From NCBI RefSeq assembly GCF_020520285.1, contig NZ_CP084742.1, positions 4,712,001-4,776,000 of the forward strand: DNA of 64,000 nucleotides, given 5' to 3'. Positions 52,822-64,000 of this stretch are shown piece after piece (position 1 is the first letter of the stretch; each line of letters starts with the position of its first letter). The notes beneath the pieces are model-generated. The model searched no databases and had not been told where the DNA came from. It saw only the letters and a program-made list of their open reading frames with translations. A program made the position numbers and the translations under genes. Source of the stretch: Pseudomonas sp. L5B5 (GTDB taxonomy: Bacteria > Pseudomonadota > Gammaproteobacteria > Pseudomonadales > Pseudomonadaceae).

Positions 52822-53972
52822 AGCGCATGCCCAGCACCCCGCGTGCGGACTGGCAAGCCACGGCGGAGCAACTGGGCTTTGCCTTCCATACCTTCGATGG
52901 CGAGCCCTACTGGGACGAGTCCGCCTACTACCAGTTCAGCCTGCGGCAGATCGAGGACGACCTGGAAGACCCGACCCAGGAGCTGCACGAACTGTGCATG
53001 GTTCTGGTGGCCGAGGTGGTGGAGAGCGAGGAACTGCTGCAGCGCCTGGCCATTCCCCAGGCCTTCCACGAGTTGATCCGCCAGTCGTGGAAGCAGGGCG
53101 AGCCGCACCTCTATGGGCGCATGGACCTATGCTACGACGGCACCGGCCCGGCCAGACTCCTGGAAACCAACTACGACACGCCGACCTCGCTGTACGAGGC
53201 GAGCTTCTTCCAGTACGTCTGGCTGGAGCAGCAGATGCAGCGTGGACAGCTGCCGGCGGGTTGCGACCAGTTCAACAGCATCGAGGACAAGCTGCTCCAG
53301 GCCTTCGTCCAGGGCGGCTTCAAGTCGCCGATGCACTTTGCCTCGGTCAGGGGTTCGCTTGAGGACCGCGGTACTGTCGAATACCTGCGCGATATCGCCC
53401 GCCAGGCCGGCCTGGGGACGCGGTTGCTCGATGTCGAGGACATCGGCCTCGATGCCGGTGGGCGTTTCGTCGACCTGCTGGGCATCCCCATCGACAGCCT
53501 GTTCAAGCTCTACCCCTGGGAGCACCTGTTCAACGAAGCCTTTGGCCCAGCCATTGCCGGCAGCCACACGCAGTTTGTCGAGCCGCCGTGGAAGGCCATT
53601 CTTTCCAACAAGGCGGCCATGGCCCTGCTCTGGGAACGGCATGCGGGGCACCCGAACCTGCTGCCGGCGTTTATCGACGACAACCCGACCAGCCGCCTGG
53701 GCCCGGGCTGGGTGCGCAAGCCGTTCTTTTCCCGGGAAGGGGCCAATGTGCAGATCTGCACCGAAGACGGCGAGCATTTGATCGAGGCCGGACCCTACGG
53801 CGGGCCCTGCATCCGCCAGCAGTTTCACCCCTTGCCGGTGTTTGCCGGCAACCACACCGTGATCGGTAGCTGGGTGATCGGCGACCGGCCGGCGGGCATC
53901 GGCATTCGCGAGGACAACTCGCCGATCACCAAGGACAGCAGCCGTTTCCTGCCCCATGTGATCCTCGACTGA
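52818..53972 (+). CDS. yjfC: Glutathionylspermidine synthase-like ATP-grasp protein (YjfC-like)
   Basis: A 384-residue protein of the glutathionylspermidine synthase C-terminal (ATP-grasp) family. Recognisable parts are FHTFDGEPYWDESAYYQFSL, GRMDLCYDG...LLETNYDTPTSLYEASFFQ, and WVRKPFFSREGANVQ near the nucleotide site. The amidase half of E. coli Gsp is absent, as usual for YjfC/YgiC. I chose TTG 52818 because GGAG lies 9 nt upstream and it overlaps the yjfM stop; ATG 52827 is too far from that signal. The substrate is unknown. Confidence 0.83.
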   Translation: MKRMPSTPRADWQATAEQLGFAFHTFDGEPYWDESAYYQFSLRQIEDDLEDPTQELHELCMVLVAEVVESEELLQRLAIPQAFHELIRQSWKQGEPHLYGRMDLCYDGTGPARLLETNYDTPTSLYEASFFQYVWLEQQMQRGQLPAGCDQFNSIEDKLLQAFVQGGFKSPMHFASVRGSLEDRGTVEYLRDIARQAGLGTRLLDVEDIGLDAGGRFVDLLGIPIDSLFKLYPWEHLFNEAFGPAIAGSHTQFVEPPWKAILSNKAAMALLWERHAGHPNLLPAFIDDNPTSRLGPGWVRKPFFSREGANVQICTEDGEHLIEAGPYGGPCIRQQFHPLPVFAGNHTVIGSWVIGDRPAGIGIREDNSPITKDSSRFLPHVILD

Positions 53973-54112
53973 GCCCTGCGCGATACCGTCGGGCAGGGCC
54001 TGCGCTGTTCGCGGAAAAAATTTCTCCGGGCAACCGACGCTGCGAGTAGCGACCTAGAGGGTTCCTGCTGGCATGAGCCGATCTTGCGGATGCGGTAGGG
54101 GTTGAGCGGTGC

Positions 54113-55325
<1,213 letters not shown>

Positions 55326-55420
55326 TCCGCACCCATAGGTAAACCGGCGAGCTGTTGGGGCCATGCCTCGCCAGCCCGCTGTCATCCCTGGATTTTCCTG
55401 CGGAAGATGGAGCCCAAGAC

Positions 55421-56539
55421 ATGCCCTTCCTCAACGACATGCTGGAGCAATCGCAGCGCCGCAAGGCCCAGGACCAGGCCCTGGCCAGCGAGAACCGCGC
55501 CGACGCGCCGCTGGTCCAGGCCCACCTGGCCAGTCATGCGGCGCTGCACAGCCGCTACCGTTTCAATATCGAGGTCATCATGGCCAGCCTGCGTGCCGAG
55601 ATCCTCGGCCAGGACCAGGCCCTGCAAGCCGTGGAGAACATGCTGCAGGTGGTGCGCGCGGACATCACCGACCCGCGCCGCCCGCTCTACACCGCGCTGT
55701 TCCTGGGGCCCACCGGGGTGGGCAAGACCGAGATCGTGCGGGCCCTGGCCCGGGCCCTGCACGGCGATGCCGACGCCTTCTGTCGCGTCGACATGAACAC
55801 CCTGTCCCAGGAGCACTATGCGGCGGCCCTCACCGGTGCGCCGCCTGGCTATGTGGGGGCCAGGGAAGGCAACACGCTGTTCGACCAGGACAAGCTCGAT
55901 GGCAGCCTCGGACGCCCTGGCATCGTGTTGTTCGACGAACTGGAAAAGGCCAGCCCGCAGGTGGTCCAGGCCCTGCTCAACGTGCTGGATAACGGCATGC
56001 TCACGGTGGCCTCGGGTGAGCGCAGCTACAGTTTTCGCAACAGCCTGATCTTCATGACCAGCAACCTCGCGGCGCGGGACATCCAGGCCTACGACGAGCG
56101 CCGCAAAGGTTGGCTGGGCTGGTTCCTGCCCACCACGGCGGCCTCGCGCTGGCGAGCGGTGGACAAGCTGGTGAGGGCCCGGTTGCTCAAGGCCTTCGCC
56201 CCGGAGTTCGTCAACCGTATCGACAACATCATCACGTTCAACTGGATCGAGCGCGGCCTGGTGGAGCAACTGGTGGAGCTGGAAGTGCAGCGGCTCAACC
56301 GCCGCCTGGAGAAACATGGCTGCAGCCTGGTCGTCACTCGACAGGTACTGGGCCATATCGCCCGCGCCGGGTTCGACCGGCAGTTTGGTGCACGTGCGTT
56401 GCGCCGTAGTGTGCGCCACCATCTGGAGGTGCCCCTGGCCGAGTTTCTCCTGGAGTACCACGCTCCGGTGATGGGCGAGCCGCCCGTGGTCTATGAGGCG
56501 CAGTTGGCGCGGGGCAGGGTCGGGTTCGCCCGAACATAG
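55421..56539 (+). CDS. amiB: AmiB, ClpX/ClpB-like AAA+ ATPase of the amidase operon
   Basis: A 372-residue AAA+ ATPase with Walker A GPTGVGKTE (about residue 102), Walker B IVLFDELEKA (about 168), sensor 1 FMTSN and a C-terminal ClpB-type D2-small domain (RQFGARALRRSVRHHLEVPLAEFLL). In P. aeruginosa amiB is part of the amidase operon and is thought to act as a chaperone or with the transporter AmiS. ATG 55421 follows GGAG. Confidence 0.9.
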   Translation: MPFLNDMLEQSQRRKAQDQALASENRADAPLVQAHLASHAALHSRYRFNIEVIMASLRAEILGQDQALQAVENMLQVVRADITDPRRPLYTALFLGPTGVGKTEIVRALARALHGDADAFCRVDMNTLSQEHYAAALTGAPPGYVGAREGNTLFDQDKLDGSLGRPGIVLFDELEKASPQVVQALLNVLDNGMLTVASGERSYSFRNSLIFMTSNLAARDIQAYDERRKGWLGWFLPTTAASRWRAVDKLVRARLLKAFAPEFVNRIDNIITFNWIERGLVEQLVELEVQRLNRRLEKHGCSLVVTRQVLGHIARAGFDRQFGARALRRSVRHHLEVPLAEFLLEYHAPVMGEPPVVYEAQLARGRVGFART

Positions 56540-58311
<1,772 letters not shown>

Positions 58312-58349
58312 ATGATGGGTTCGAACAACAATAACAAGAGGACGTCGAC

Positions 58350-58856
58350 ATGCTGCTTGGATTGATACTGCTGTACGTGGGTGCCGTGCTGTTCGTGAAC
58401 AGCATCTGGCTGATGGAGCGCATCAGCGGCAGGGAGGTCGCGGTGATCAACACCTTCGTCGGCAGCCTGAGCCTGCTGGTCGCCCTGTACATGATCTTCT
58501 TCGCCGGCGAGGTCAGGGGCGGGGCATTCACCCTGCTCTTCGCGTTCACCTACCTGTGGGTGGCGGCCAACCAGTTCCTGGGCGCCGACGGCAAGGGACT
58601 GGGCTGGTTCTGCCTGTTCGTCAGCATCACCGCGGCCACGGCGGCGATCCAGGCACTGGGCAGCCTCGACGGGTCCTTTGGCGTGTGGAACGCGCTCAAC
58701 TGGGTGGCCTGGACCCTGTTGTGGTTCACCTTCTTCCTGCTGCTGGGGCTGTCACGCAAGATCCAGCGCCAAGTGGCGGTGTTCACCCTGGTGTGCGCGA
58801 TCTTCACGGGGTGGATTCCCGGGCTGCTGATCCTCGGGCAGGTGCTCAAGCCCTAG
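58350..58856 (+). CDS. amiS: AmiS, amide/urea channel
   Basis: A 168-residue inner-membrane protein with six to seven helices, of the AmiS/UreI family. The opening [22 protein letters not shown] and the [29 protein letters not shown] segment are typical. It would admit short amides for AmiE. It ends the amiEBCRS operon. The start is ATG 58350 behind AAGAGGA. Confidence 0.93.
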   Translation: MLLGLILLYVGAVLFVNSIWLMERISGREVAVINTFVGSLSLLVALYMIFFAGEVRGGAFTLLFAFTYLWVAANQFLGADGKGLGWFCLFVSITAATAAIQALGSLDGSFGVWNALNWVAWTLLWFTFFLLLGLSRKIQRQVAVFTLVCAIFTGWIPGLLILGQVLKP

Positions 58857-58902
58857 GGCTGGCAAGGCGGTCGCCCCAGGGAAGAGTGCGGCCGCCACCG
58901 TG

Positions 58903-59790
58903 TTAGTGGGCTTCGGCCAGCAGCGCGTCGATGCGCTGGTCCTTGTCGGTCCACAGCTGGTTGACCCAGTCCTGCAACCGTTGGCGGAAAGCCGGGTCGT
59001 TCTCGTAGTCGCCGTGCCAGAGCGCGGGGTCCAGCTCGCGGGTGCGGATGTCGATGATCACCTTGGGCACGTTGCCGCTGATCAGGTCCCAGAAACCCGG
59101 CGTGTGCGCCTGTGGATAAACCACGGTGACATCCAGCATGGCGTCCAGCTGCTCGCCCATGGCCGCGAGGACGAAGGCCACGCCGCCGGCCTTGGGCTTG
59201 AGCAGGTGCTGGAAGGGCGAGCCTTGCTGTTCGCGCTTGGCGGGGGTGAAGCGGGTGCCCTCCAGGTAGTTGACCACCGTCACCGGCTGGCGCTTGAACA
59301 GCTCGCAGGCGGCCTTGGTGATCTCCAGGTCCTTGCCTTGCAACTCCGGATGCCTGGCGAGGAAGGCCTTGCTGTAGCGCTTCATGAAGGGGTAGTCCAG
59401 GGCCCACCAGGCCAGGCCCAGGAAGGGCACCCAGATCAGTTCCTTCTTGAGGAAGAACTTGAAGAACGGCGTGCGCCGGTTGAGGGTCTGGATCAGCGCC
59501 GGGATGTCTACCCAGGACTGGTGGTTGCTGACCACCAGGTACGAGGTGTCGACCCGCAGGCCTTCGCCACCGCGGATATCCCAGCGAGTGGGGATGCAGG
59601 AGGCAAAGATCAGTTTGTCGATCTCGGCCCAGGTCTCGGCGATCCACATCACCGCACCGGAAGCGTAGTCCCGCAGCCGTCCCGGCAGGACCAGCTTGAG
59701 CAGGGCGAACACCATCAGGGGCCCGAACAGCACCAGGGTGTTGAGCAGAAGCAGCAGGGTGACGAGACAGCCGGTGAGCAGTCGGCGCAT
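58903..59790 (-). CDS. PlsC-type acyltransferase (YihG-like)
   Basis: A 295-residue membrane-bound acyltransferase with an N-terminal hydrophobic stretch (residues 5-35). The catalytic NHQSWVD (HX4D-type) lies at about residue 86 and EGTRFT at about 163. The family makes phosphatidic acid or remodels phospholipids; the closest E. coli relative by pattern is YihG. I chose ATG 59790, which begins the membrane segment. A lone DnaA-box sequence occurs inside at 59111. Confidence 0.85.
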   Translation of the reverse strand: MRRLLTGCLVTLLLLLNTLVLFGPLMVFALLKLVLPGRLRDYASGAVMWIAETWAEIDKLIFASCIPTRWDIRGGEGLRVDTSYLVVSNHQSWVDIPALIQTLNRRTPFFKFFLKKELIWVPFLGLAWWALDYPFMKRYSKAFLARHPELQGKDLEITKAACELFKRQPVTVVNYLEGTRFTPAKREQQGSPFQHLLKPKAGGVAFVLAAMGEQLDAMLDVTVVYPQAHTPGFWDLISGNVPKVIIDIRTRELDPALWHGDYENDPAFRQRLQDWVNQLWTDKDQRIDALLAEAH

Positions 59791-60024
59791 AGGACACTCT
59801 TTACGGTTTTCTGGGCGCGTCATGATAAGCAGCTTCGGCGAGCAGGCCAAATTCTACTGTGCTGGCGAATGTTTCACCTGCACGGTGACACGCCTTTTAC
59901 AGCGAGTGCCGGTGAGTGGGCGCACCGCCTGAGCCTGCGGATAATCTTTGGCGATTTTGTGGATTTCCCCCGTGTGGGGTGCAGGCGCCTAATCGGCACC
60001 TGACCTCAACCGGAGTGCGTTTCC

Positions 60025-60900
60025 ATGAGCCGTCCCCTGGACCCGGCCGCCCTGGCCGCCTATTTCGACATCCAGTACAACGCCCGCGCCAGCGTCGCCG
60101 ATTATGCCCAGTACCCATGCCTGTACCGGGCCCTGTCGGATGCCGCCCATGCCTGCACACCCTGCCACCGCGATGTGGCCTATGGCAGCGCAGCCAACGA
60201 GCGGCTGGATATCTTTCCGGCGGCGCGGGCGGGTGCTCCGGTGCTGTTGTTCATTCATGGCGGTTACTGGCGCGCGCTGTCCAAGGCCGATTCGGCGTTC
60301 ATGGCTCCGGCACTCACTACTGCCGGTGCCTGCGTGGCAGTCCTGGACTATGACCTGGCGCCGGCCGTTACCCTGGACCGGATCGTCGACCAGGCCCGTC
60401 GTGCGCTGGCCTGGCTCTATCGGCATGCCGGCGAGTTCGGGGGAGATCCACGGCAGCTCTACGCCAGCGGCAGTTCGGCCGGTGGCCATCTGGTGGGCAT
60501 GCTGCTGGCTGGCGGTTGGCAGGCCGGGTATGGGTTGGCGGACAACGTGCTGCGCGGTGCGCTGCCCATCAGCGGACTGTTCGACCTGGAACCGTTGCGC
60601 AGTACCCACATCAATCAGTGGATGCAATTGAGCGCCGACGATGCCCGGCGCAACAGCCCGTTGTTCCACCTGCCGGATAAGGGGGCGGGCCAGTTGCTGA
60701 TCAGCCATGGCGCCCTGGAAAGCGCCGAGTTCGCCTGGCAGTCCGCGACCTTCCTCGATGCCTGGCGGGCCCGTGGTTTCATCGGGCGCAGGGTGGATGC
60801 ACCCGGCAAGAACCACTTCGATGTGGTGCTCGAACTCGGCCAGCCGGGCACGCCGCTGTACCAGGCGGTGTGCGGGCTCATGGGGCTGGAGGTTCGGTAA
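60025..60900 (+). CDS. Alpha/beta hydrolase, aryl-formamidase (kynurenine formamidase)-like
   Basis: A 291-residue serine hydrolase. It shows the oxyanion motif FIHGGYWRAL (about residue 78), the nucleophile motif ASGSSAGGHLVG (about 153), SGLFDLEPLR with a likely acidic residue, and GKNHFDVV for the histidine. This layout is that of aryl-formamidases that remove formyl groups from N-formylkynurenine. Together with the nearby monooxygenase and Hod-like dioxygenase it could remove the acyl group from an N-acylanthranilate. That role is inferred from position and family only. Confidence 0.78.
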   Translation: MSRPLDPAALAAYFDIQYNARASVADYAQYPCLYRALSDAAHACTPCHRDVAYGSAANERLDIFPAARAGAPVLLFIHGGYWRALSKADSAFMAPALTTAGACVAVLDYDLAPAVTLDRIVDQARRALAWLYRHAGEFGGDPRQLYASGSSAGGHLVGMLLAGGWQAGYGLADNVLRGALPISGLFDLEPLRSTHINQWMQLSADDARRNSPLFHLPDKGAGQLLISHGALESAEFAWQSATFLDAWRARGFIGRRVDAPGKNHFDVVLELGQPGTPLYQAVCGLMGLEVR

Positions 60901-61108
60901 CACCCGTTGCCGGCAGTAACGCCGGCTCGCTGCTTCCCACTGGCGCGGGCGGGCTGCCGGCCTCGGCATTATCCGCAAAACCTGCCATTGCTATCCGCCC
61001 GGTGCCCCTGCCGGCCGATACCCGTCGAGCTGGCATGGAGCGTGCCTCCTCGTTCTTGACCAGGCCGCGGGAGCGGCCGTCCGATCATGCATTGCTGGGT
61101 GTCGCGCG

Positions 61109-62113
61109 ATGAATACGATCAGTTCCGTTCGAGACATTTGCACCGAAGGTCGTGACCTGGCCTACGCCCGGGATTGGATGACGGCCATTTGCGGCCGCCA
61201 TGAACTGAGCAGCCGTGGCCCGGGCCAGGTGTGCTTCACCCATCGCGGCACGGTGCTGCGCTCGACCGCCATGACCCTGGGCCTGATGAGCCACGGAGCC
61301 GAGGTGAGCGTCAGCGTCGAGGAGGACGAGGGCCTGGACTGCTACAGCCTGAGCCTGCCTTTGGACGGCGAGCAGCAGGTCAATGCAGGCGGCTGCACCC
61401 TGGGGTCGGATCGTAGCCGAGGGGTGATCCTCTCGCCCTATGGTGCCCAGCAGCTGGATATCGCCGCCAACTGCCTGCAGCTGCATGTGGCTATCCCGCG
61501 CCAGGCCATGGAGCAGGGCCTCGAGCACTTGCTGCAGCGACCGATGCAGGAGCCGCTGCGCTTCGAGCCTTCGATCGATGCGGTGCAGGGTGCCTCCGGC
61601 AGTTGGTGGCGGATGGTCGAGCATCTGGTGCAGGACCTGCGCACCAGCATCGCCCTGTATGACCAGGCCGGCTTCACCCGGGACCTGGAGCATGCGTTGA
61701 TCAAGGGCCTGCTCCTGGCCCAGCCGAACAACTACAGCGCCAGGCTGCGCCAGAGCGAAGAGCGCAGCCTGCCCCAGTACCTGGTGCGGGCACGGGAGTT
61801 CATCCATGCCCATGCCCGGGATGAACTGGACCTGGACGCTATCGAGGCGGCATCGGGAGTGTCGCGTTCCAAGCTGTTCGAGTGCTTCGGCCGGTACCTG
61901 GGCGTACCGCCGATGATCTATCTCAAGCGTTACCGCTTGAATGGCGTGCGCCAGCAACTGCTGGAAGATGGTTGCCCGCGCAATATCTCGGCCATTGCCA
62001 TGGCCTGGGGATTTGCCCACCTGGGGCGGTTCGCCGGGGACTACCGCAAGCTGTTCGGCGAGACCCCCAGCGCCACCTTGCAACGTCAGGCGGCGCGACG
62101 CGCCAGTCACTGA
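61109..62113 (+). CDS. AraC-family regulator
   Basis: A 334-residue regulator with an N-terminal AraC-binding-like domain (about residues 30-190) and a C-terminal AraC DNA-binding domain (about 230-325; LDAIEAASGVSRSKLFECFGRYLGVPPMIYLKRYRL and ISAIAMAWGFAHLGRFAGDYRKLFGETPS). Relatives (XylS/FeaR/AndR type) respond to aromatic acids. It lies between the hydrolase and the convergent monooxygenase, so it may control this group. The ribosome binding site is weak. Confidence 0.85.
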   Translation: MNTISSVRDICTEGRDLAYARDWMTAICGRHELSSRGPGQVCFTHRGTVLRSTAMTLGLMSHGAEVSVSVEEDEGLDCYSLSLPLDGEQQVNAGGCTLGSDRSRGVILSPYGAQQLDIAANCLQLHVAIPRQAMEQGLEHLLQRPMQEPLRFEPSIDAVQGASGSWWRMVEHLVQDLRTSIALYDQAGFTRDLEHALIKGLLLAQPNNYSARLRQSEERSLPQYLVRAREFIHAHARDELDLDAIEAASGVSRSKLFECFGRYLGVPPMIYLKRYRLNGVRQQLLEDGCPRNISAIAMAWGFAHLGRFAGDYRKLFGETPSATLQRQAARRASH

Positions 62114-62167
62114 CAGCGCGCCGTGCCAACCGCAGGAGTGCCCGGCGCCTCCTGCACCAGGCCGACT

Positions 62168-63307
62168 CTAGGCCCGGGTTCCGGTGGGCTGGCTGCCCGC
62201 GGCCCGCAGGATCTGCCGGCGTACCCAGTCATCGCCAAAACCGTGCTTGAGTACCCGATGCCGGACTTCGTCCGGCAGTATCGAGACCTCGCCGTACAGG
62301 CATGACCAGCGTTGGCAATGCTCGGCCAGTTCCCGCTCACCGGCTTCCCAGGCCGCCAGGCGTGCGGGGATATCGCGTCGGTCCTTGAGCCCCTCCAGGT
62401 AATGGGCCAGGGCCAGTCCCGTTTGCATCGACATGCCGCCACCCTGGCCCAGGTGCGGTGGCTGGGCATGGGCGGCGTCGCCGATCAGTGCCGTGTGCCC
62501 GGCCGACCAGGCACGGACCTTGACGATGCTGTACTGCGCCCAGGGCAGCACCTCTTCCACTCGGTCGATCAAGTGCGCCCAGGCCGGAAATGACTCGCAC
62601 CAGGTTCCGTGGTCCAGCGGCGAGGCCTTGCCCCGGATGTCGTCCGTCTGGCAGGTCAACGCCAGGTAGATGCGCTTTGCGTCCAGAGGGGTGATCAGCA
62701 AGCGACGGTTGCCACTCCAGCATTCGAGGTACTTGCCCTGGCCGTTTGGGCCCAGTTCCTTTTGGGTGCCAGGAATGATGGCGCGTAGCGCGCCTTCGTC
62801 GGTCTGCTGGTGGAACTGTTCCAGCCCCAGTGTTCGTCGTACCGCCGACCACACGCCATCGGCGCCGATGGCCAGGTCGGCCTGTTCACGCCGTGCACCG
62901 GCGAACTGCAACTCGCCGCTGGCGCTGGCGCCCAGTACTTCGCAGCCGGTGCGGATCTGCACGCCCGCGGCCAGTGCCGCCTCCTTCAAGCTGGCCAGCA
63001 AGGTGCTGCGATCCACCGTCACCAGGCGTATGCCGGGCGGCAGTTCGCCCGGCTCCAGCACTCGCCCGCTACTGTCGCGCTGCTCCATGGCCCGGCCATG
63101 GAAGGCATCGGCGGCCAGTGCCTTCACACCCAGGGCGTCGAGGATGCGCAGGCCGTTTTCCCAGATATAGATGCCCGAACCCTGGGCGCGCAGTTGGGCC
63201 TGGCGTTCGAAAATGGTCACCGACCAGCCCCGTTGTGCCAGGGCGGTGGCCGCGGCGAGGCCGCCAAAGCCGCCGCCGGCGATGATCGCGCTAAAACCGT
63301 TACTCAT
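62168..63307 (-). CDS. FAD-dependent aromatic-ring monooxygenase
   Basis: A 379-residue group A flavin monooxygenase. It has the FAD motif AIIAGGGFGGLAAATALAQRG at the N-terminus, the DG motif AIGADGVWSAVRRTLG (about residue 153) and the GD motif ALIGDAAHAQPPHLGQGGGMSMQ (about 285). It resembles enzymes such as PqsH, NicC and salicylate hydroxylase. ATG 63307 follows AGGAG and lies 14 bp after the stop of the Hod-like gene, so both are co-transcribed. Position suggests 3-hydroxylation of a 4-quinolone or hydroxyquinoline. Confidence 0.8.
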   Translation of the reverse strand: MSNGFSAIIAGGGFGGLAAATALAQRGWSVTIFERQAQLRAQGSGIYIWENGLRILDALGVKALAADAFHGRAMEQRDSSGRVLEPGELPPGIRLVTVDRSTLLASLKEAALAAGVQIRTGCEVLGASASGELQFAGARREQADLAIGADGVWSAVRRTLGLEQFHQQTDEGALRAIIPGTQKELGPNGQGKYLECWSGNRRLLITPLDAKRIYLALTCQTDDIRGKASPLDHGTWCESFPAWAHLIDRVEEVLPWAQYSIVKVRAWSAGHTALIGDAAHAQPPHLGQGGGMSMQTGLALAHYLEGLKDRRDIPARLAAWEAGERELAEHCQRWSCLYGEVSILPDEVRHRVLKHGFGDDWVRRQILRAAGSQPTGTRA

Positions 63308-63321
63308 GAGATCGCTCCTGT

Positions 63322-64000
63322 TCAGCCGGCAAGGAATTCGGTGATGGCCCGGGCCACTGCCACGGGATTCTCAAGGGTCGGGAAGTGGGTATTGCCGGGA
63401 ATGTGGCAGGGCTCGAACCAGCTGTGTTCAACGGCGAAAGCCTGTTGCATGCGGCGGTAGTCGAGGGTGGGCGGTTGCGAATAGATATGCCGGACCAGGG
63501 GCTTGTCGGCGATGGCCGACATGCGCTCCAGCGGGCTGCCCCAGCGCCGGTAGCAGATCTCGATTTCGCGGCAGGCGCGGCGCCACATGGCGCCGTCGAA
63601 CCAGGGCATCTCGCTGCGCAGGTGCTCGAGTACATCGGCGTTATCGGTGCTGGCGGCCCACTCGTCGAAGAAGCTCTGGCGCCCGGTGGCGTAGTCCGTC
63701 AGGTGCTGGCCCTGGGCGAGTTGCTGCCAGAAACCGTCGTGGGGTTGCATCAGCCAGTCGATCACCACGGTCCTGGGCAGGCGTTTGCTGCCCAGGCGCT
63801 CGCAGGCTTCCAGGTTGACCCAGCAACCATGGGACGTGGAGACCAGGCGCACCTGCTCCAGGCCCTTGAAGTCGATGAAGGCCAGCAGGTCGTCGGCCAG
63901 GTCCAGGGCACTGAAGTCGCCGCTGTCGGTCTGGTCCGGGTCGTGCCCGCGCCAGTCCAGGCAGATCACCTGGAAGCGCTCGGCCAGCAGCGGGGCCAGG
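63322..64000 (-). CDS. Hod/Qdo-like cofactor-independent ring-cleaving dioxygenase (partial)
   Basis: The 226 visible C-terminal residues of an alpha/beta-hydrolase-fold protein that runs past the window edge. It aligns by eye with 1H-3-hydroxy-4-oxoquinaldine 2,4-dioxygenase (Hod): VICLDWRGHD, VSTSHGCWVNLE, VIDWLMQPH, EWAAS, LVRHIYSQP and IPGNTHFPTLENP. Residues matching Hod Ser101-His102, Asp126, Trp160 and His251 are all present; the His38 region is outside. Hod-type enzymes split 3-hydroxy-4-quinolones into N-acylanthranilate and CO without cofactor. It is first in an operon with the monooxygenase. Confidence 0.78.
   Translation of the reverse strand, partial: LAPLLAERFQVICLDWRGHDPDQTDSGDFSALDLADDLLAFIDFKGLEQVRLVSTSHGCWVNLEACERLGSKRLPRTVVIDWLMQPHDGFWQQLAQGQHLTDYATGRQSFFDEWAASTDNADVLEHLRSEMPWFDGAMWRRACREIEICYRRWGSPLERMSAIADKPLVRHIYSQPPTLDYRRMQQAFAVEHSWFEPCHIPGNTHFPTLENPVAVARAITEFLAG

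Noticed and set aside
59111..59119. A DnaA-box sequence in the acyltransferase gene
   Set aside because: It is single and isolated; one such site in the rest of the window is within chance expectation.

Overview
The window comes from a Pseudomonas chromosome, most likely the P. fluorescens group (P. protegens/P. chlororaphis type). Coding is GC-rich and dense. Gene order matches the P. aeruginosa carnitine and glycine betaine catabolic region gene for gene (sdaB-gbdR, cdhBAC-caiX-cdhR, dgcAB-etfAB, gbcA/gbcB, ltaE, glyA-soxBDAG-purU-fdhA). REP-like hairpins of several Pseudomonas families fill the gaps. I saw no rRNA, tRNA, CRISPR array, IS element or prophage.

Layout: 0.2-3.1 kb, serine deaminase and the betaine regulator GbdR. 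3.1-5.8 kb, small accessory genes, one flanked by near-identical 38-bp repeats. 5.9-10.6 kb, carnitine catabolism (cdhB, cdhA, cdhC, caiX, cdhR). 10.7-11.7 kb, a DUF3010 gene and a HigA-like antitoxin next to a toxin broken by an early TAG. 11.8-16.1 kb, a purine-related cluster (LysR regulator, NCS2 permease, deaminase, aberrant transthyretin-like protein, Tsx-like channel). 16.8-24.7 kb, the dimethylglycine demethylation operon (dipeptidase, DUF5943, dgcA, dgcB, etfA, etfB). 24.7-25.8 kb, a long intergenic region with four diverged repeat units, each centred on a DnaA-box sequence. 25.8-32.5 kb, a three-gene cassette (GMC oxidoreductase/hydrolase fusion, membrane cytochrome c, metallophosphoesterase). 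32.6-39.1 kb, gbcA/gbcB, a nitrilase-family amidohydrolase with an NCS1 permease, and threonine aldolase. 41.1-50.1 kb, glyA, soxBDAG, purU and fdhA. 51.0-54.0 kb, a DUF2780 gene and the yjfL-yjfM-yjfC set. 54.1-58.9 kb, the aliphatic amidase operon amiEBCRS with a terminator in its leader. 58.9-64.0 kb, an acyltransferase and a putative quinolone-ring degradation group ending in a Hod-like dioxygenase cut by the window edge.

The central genes form one pathway: carnitine to 3-dehydrocarnitine to betainyl-CoA to glycine betaine (cdh genes), betaine to dimethylglycine (GbcAB), to sarcosine (DgcAB with the dedicated ETF), to glycine (SoxBDAG), to serine (GlyA) and pyruvate (SdaB). PurU and FdhA deal with the one-carbon units and formaldehyde released. 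GbdR and CdhR are the expected regulators. Direct repeats of a TGNCG-like half-site, 20-21 bp apart, lie upstream of three of these transcription units (four promoters).

The most unusual features are: (1) eight exact and one near-exact DnaA boxes within 5 kb around etfAB, including one written with rare codons inside etfA; (2) the putative monooxygenase/cofactor-free dioxygenase/aryl-formamidase-like group at the right end; (3) the oxidoreductase-cytochrome-phosphoesterase cassette; (4) a transthyretin-like protein lacking two 5-hydroxyisourate hydrolase catalytic residues.
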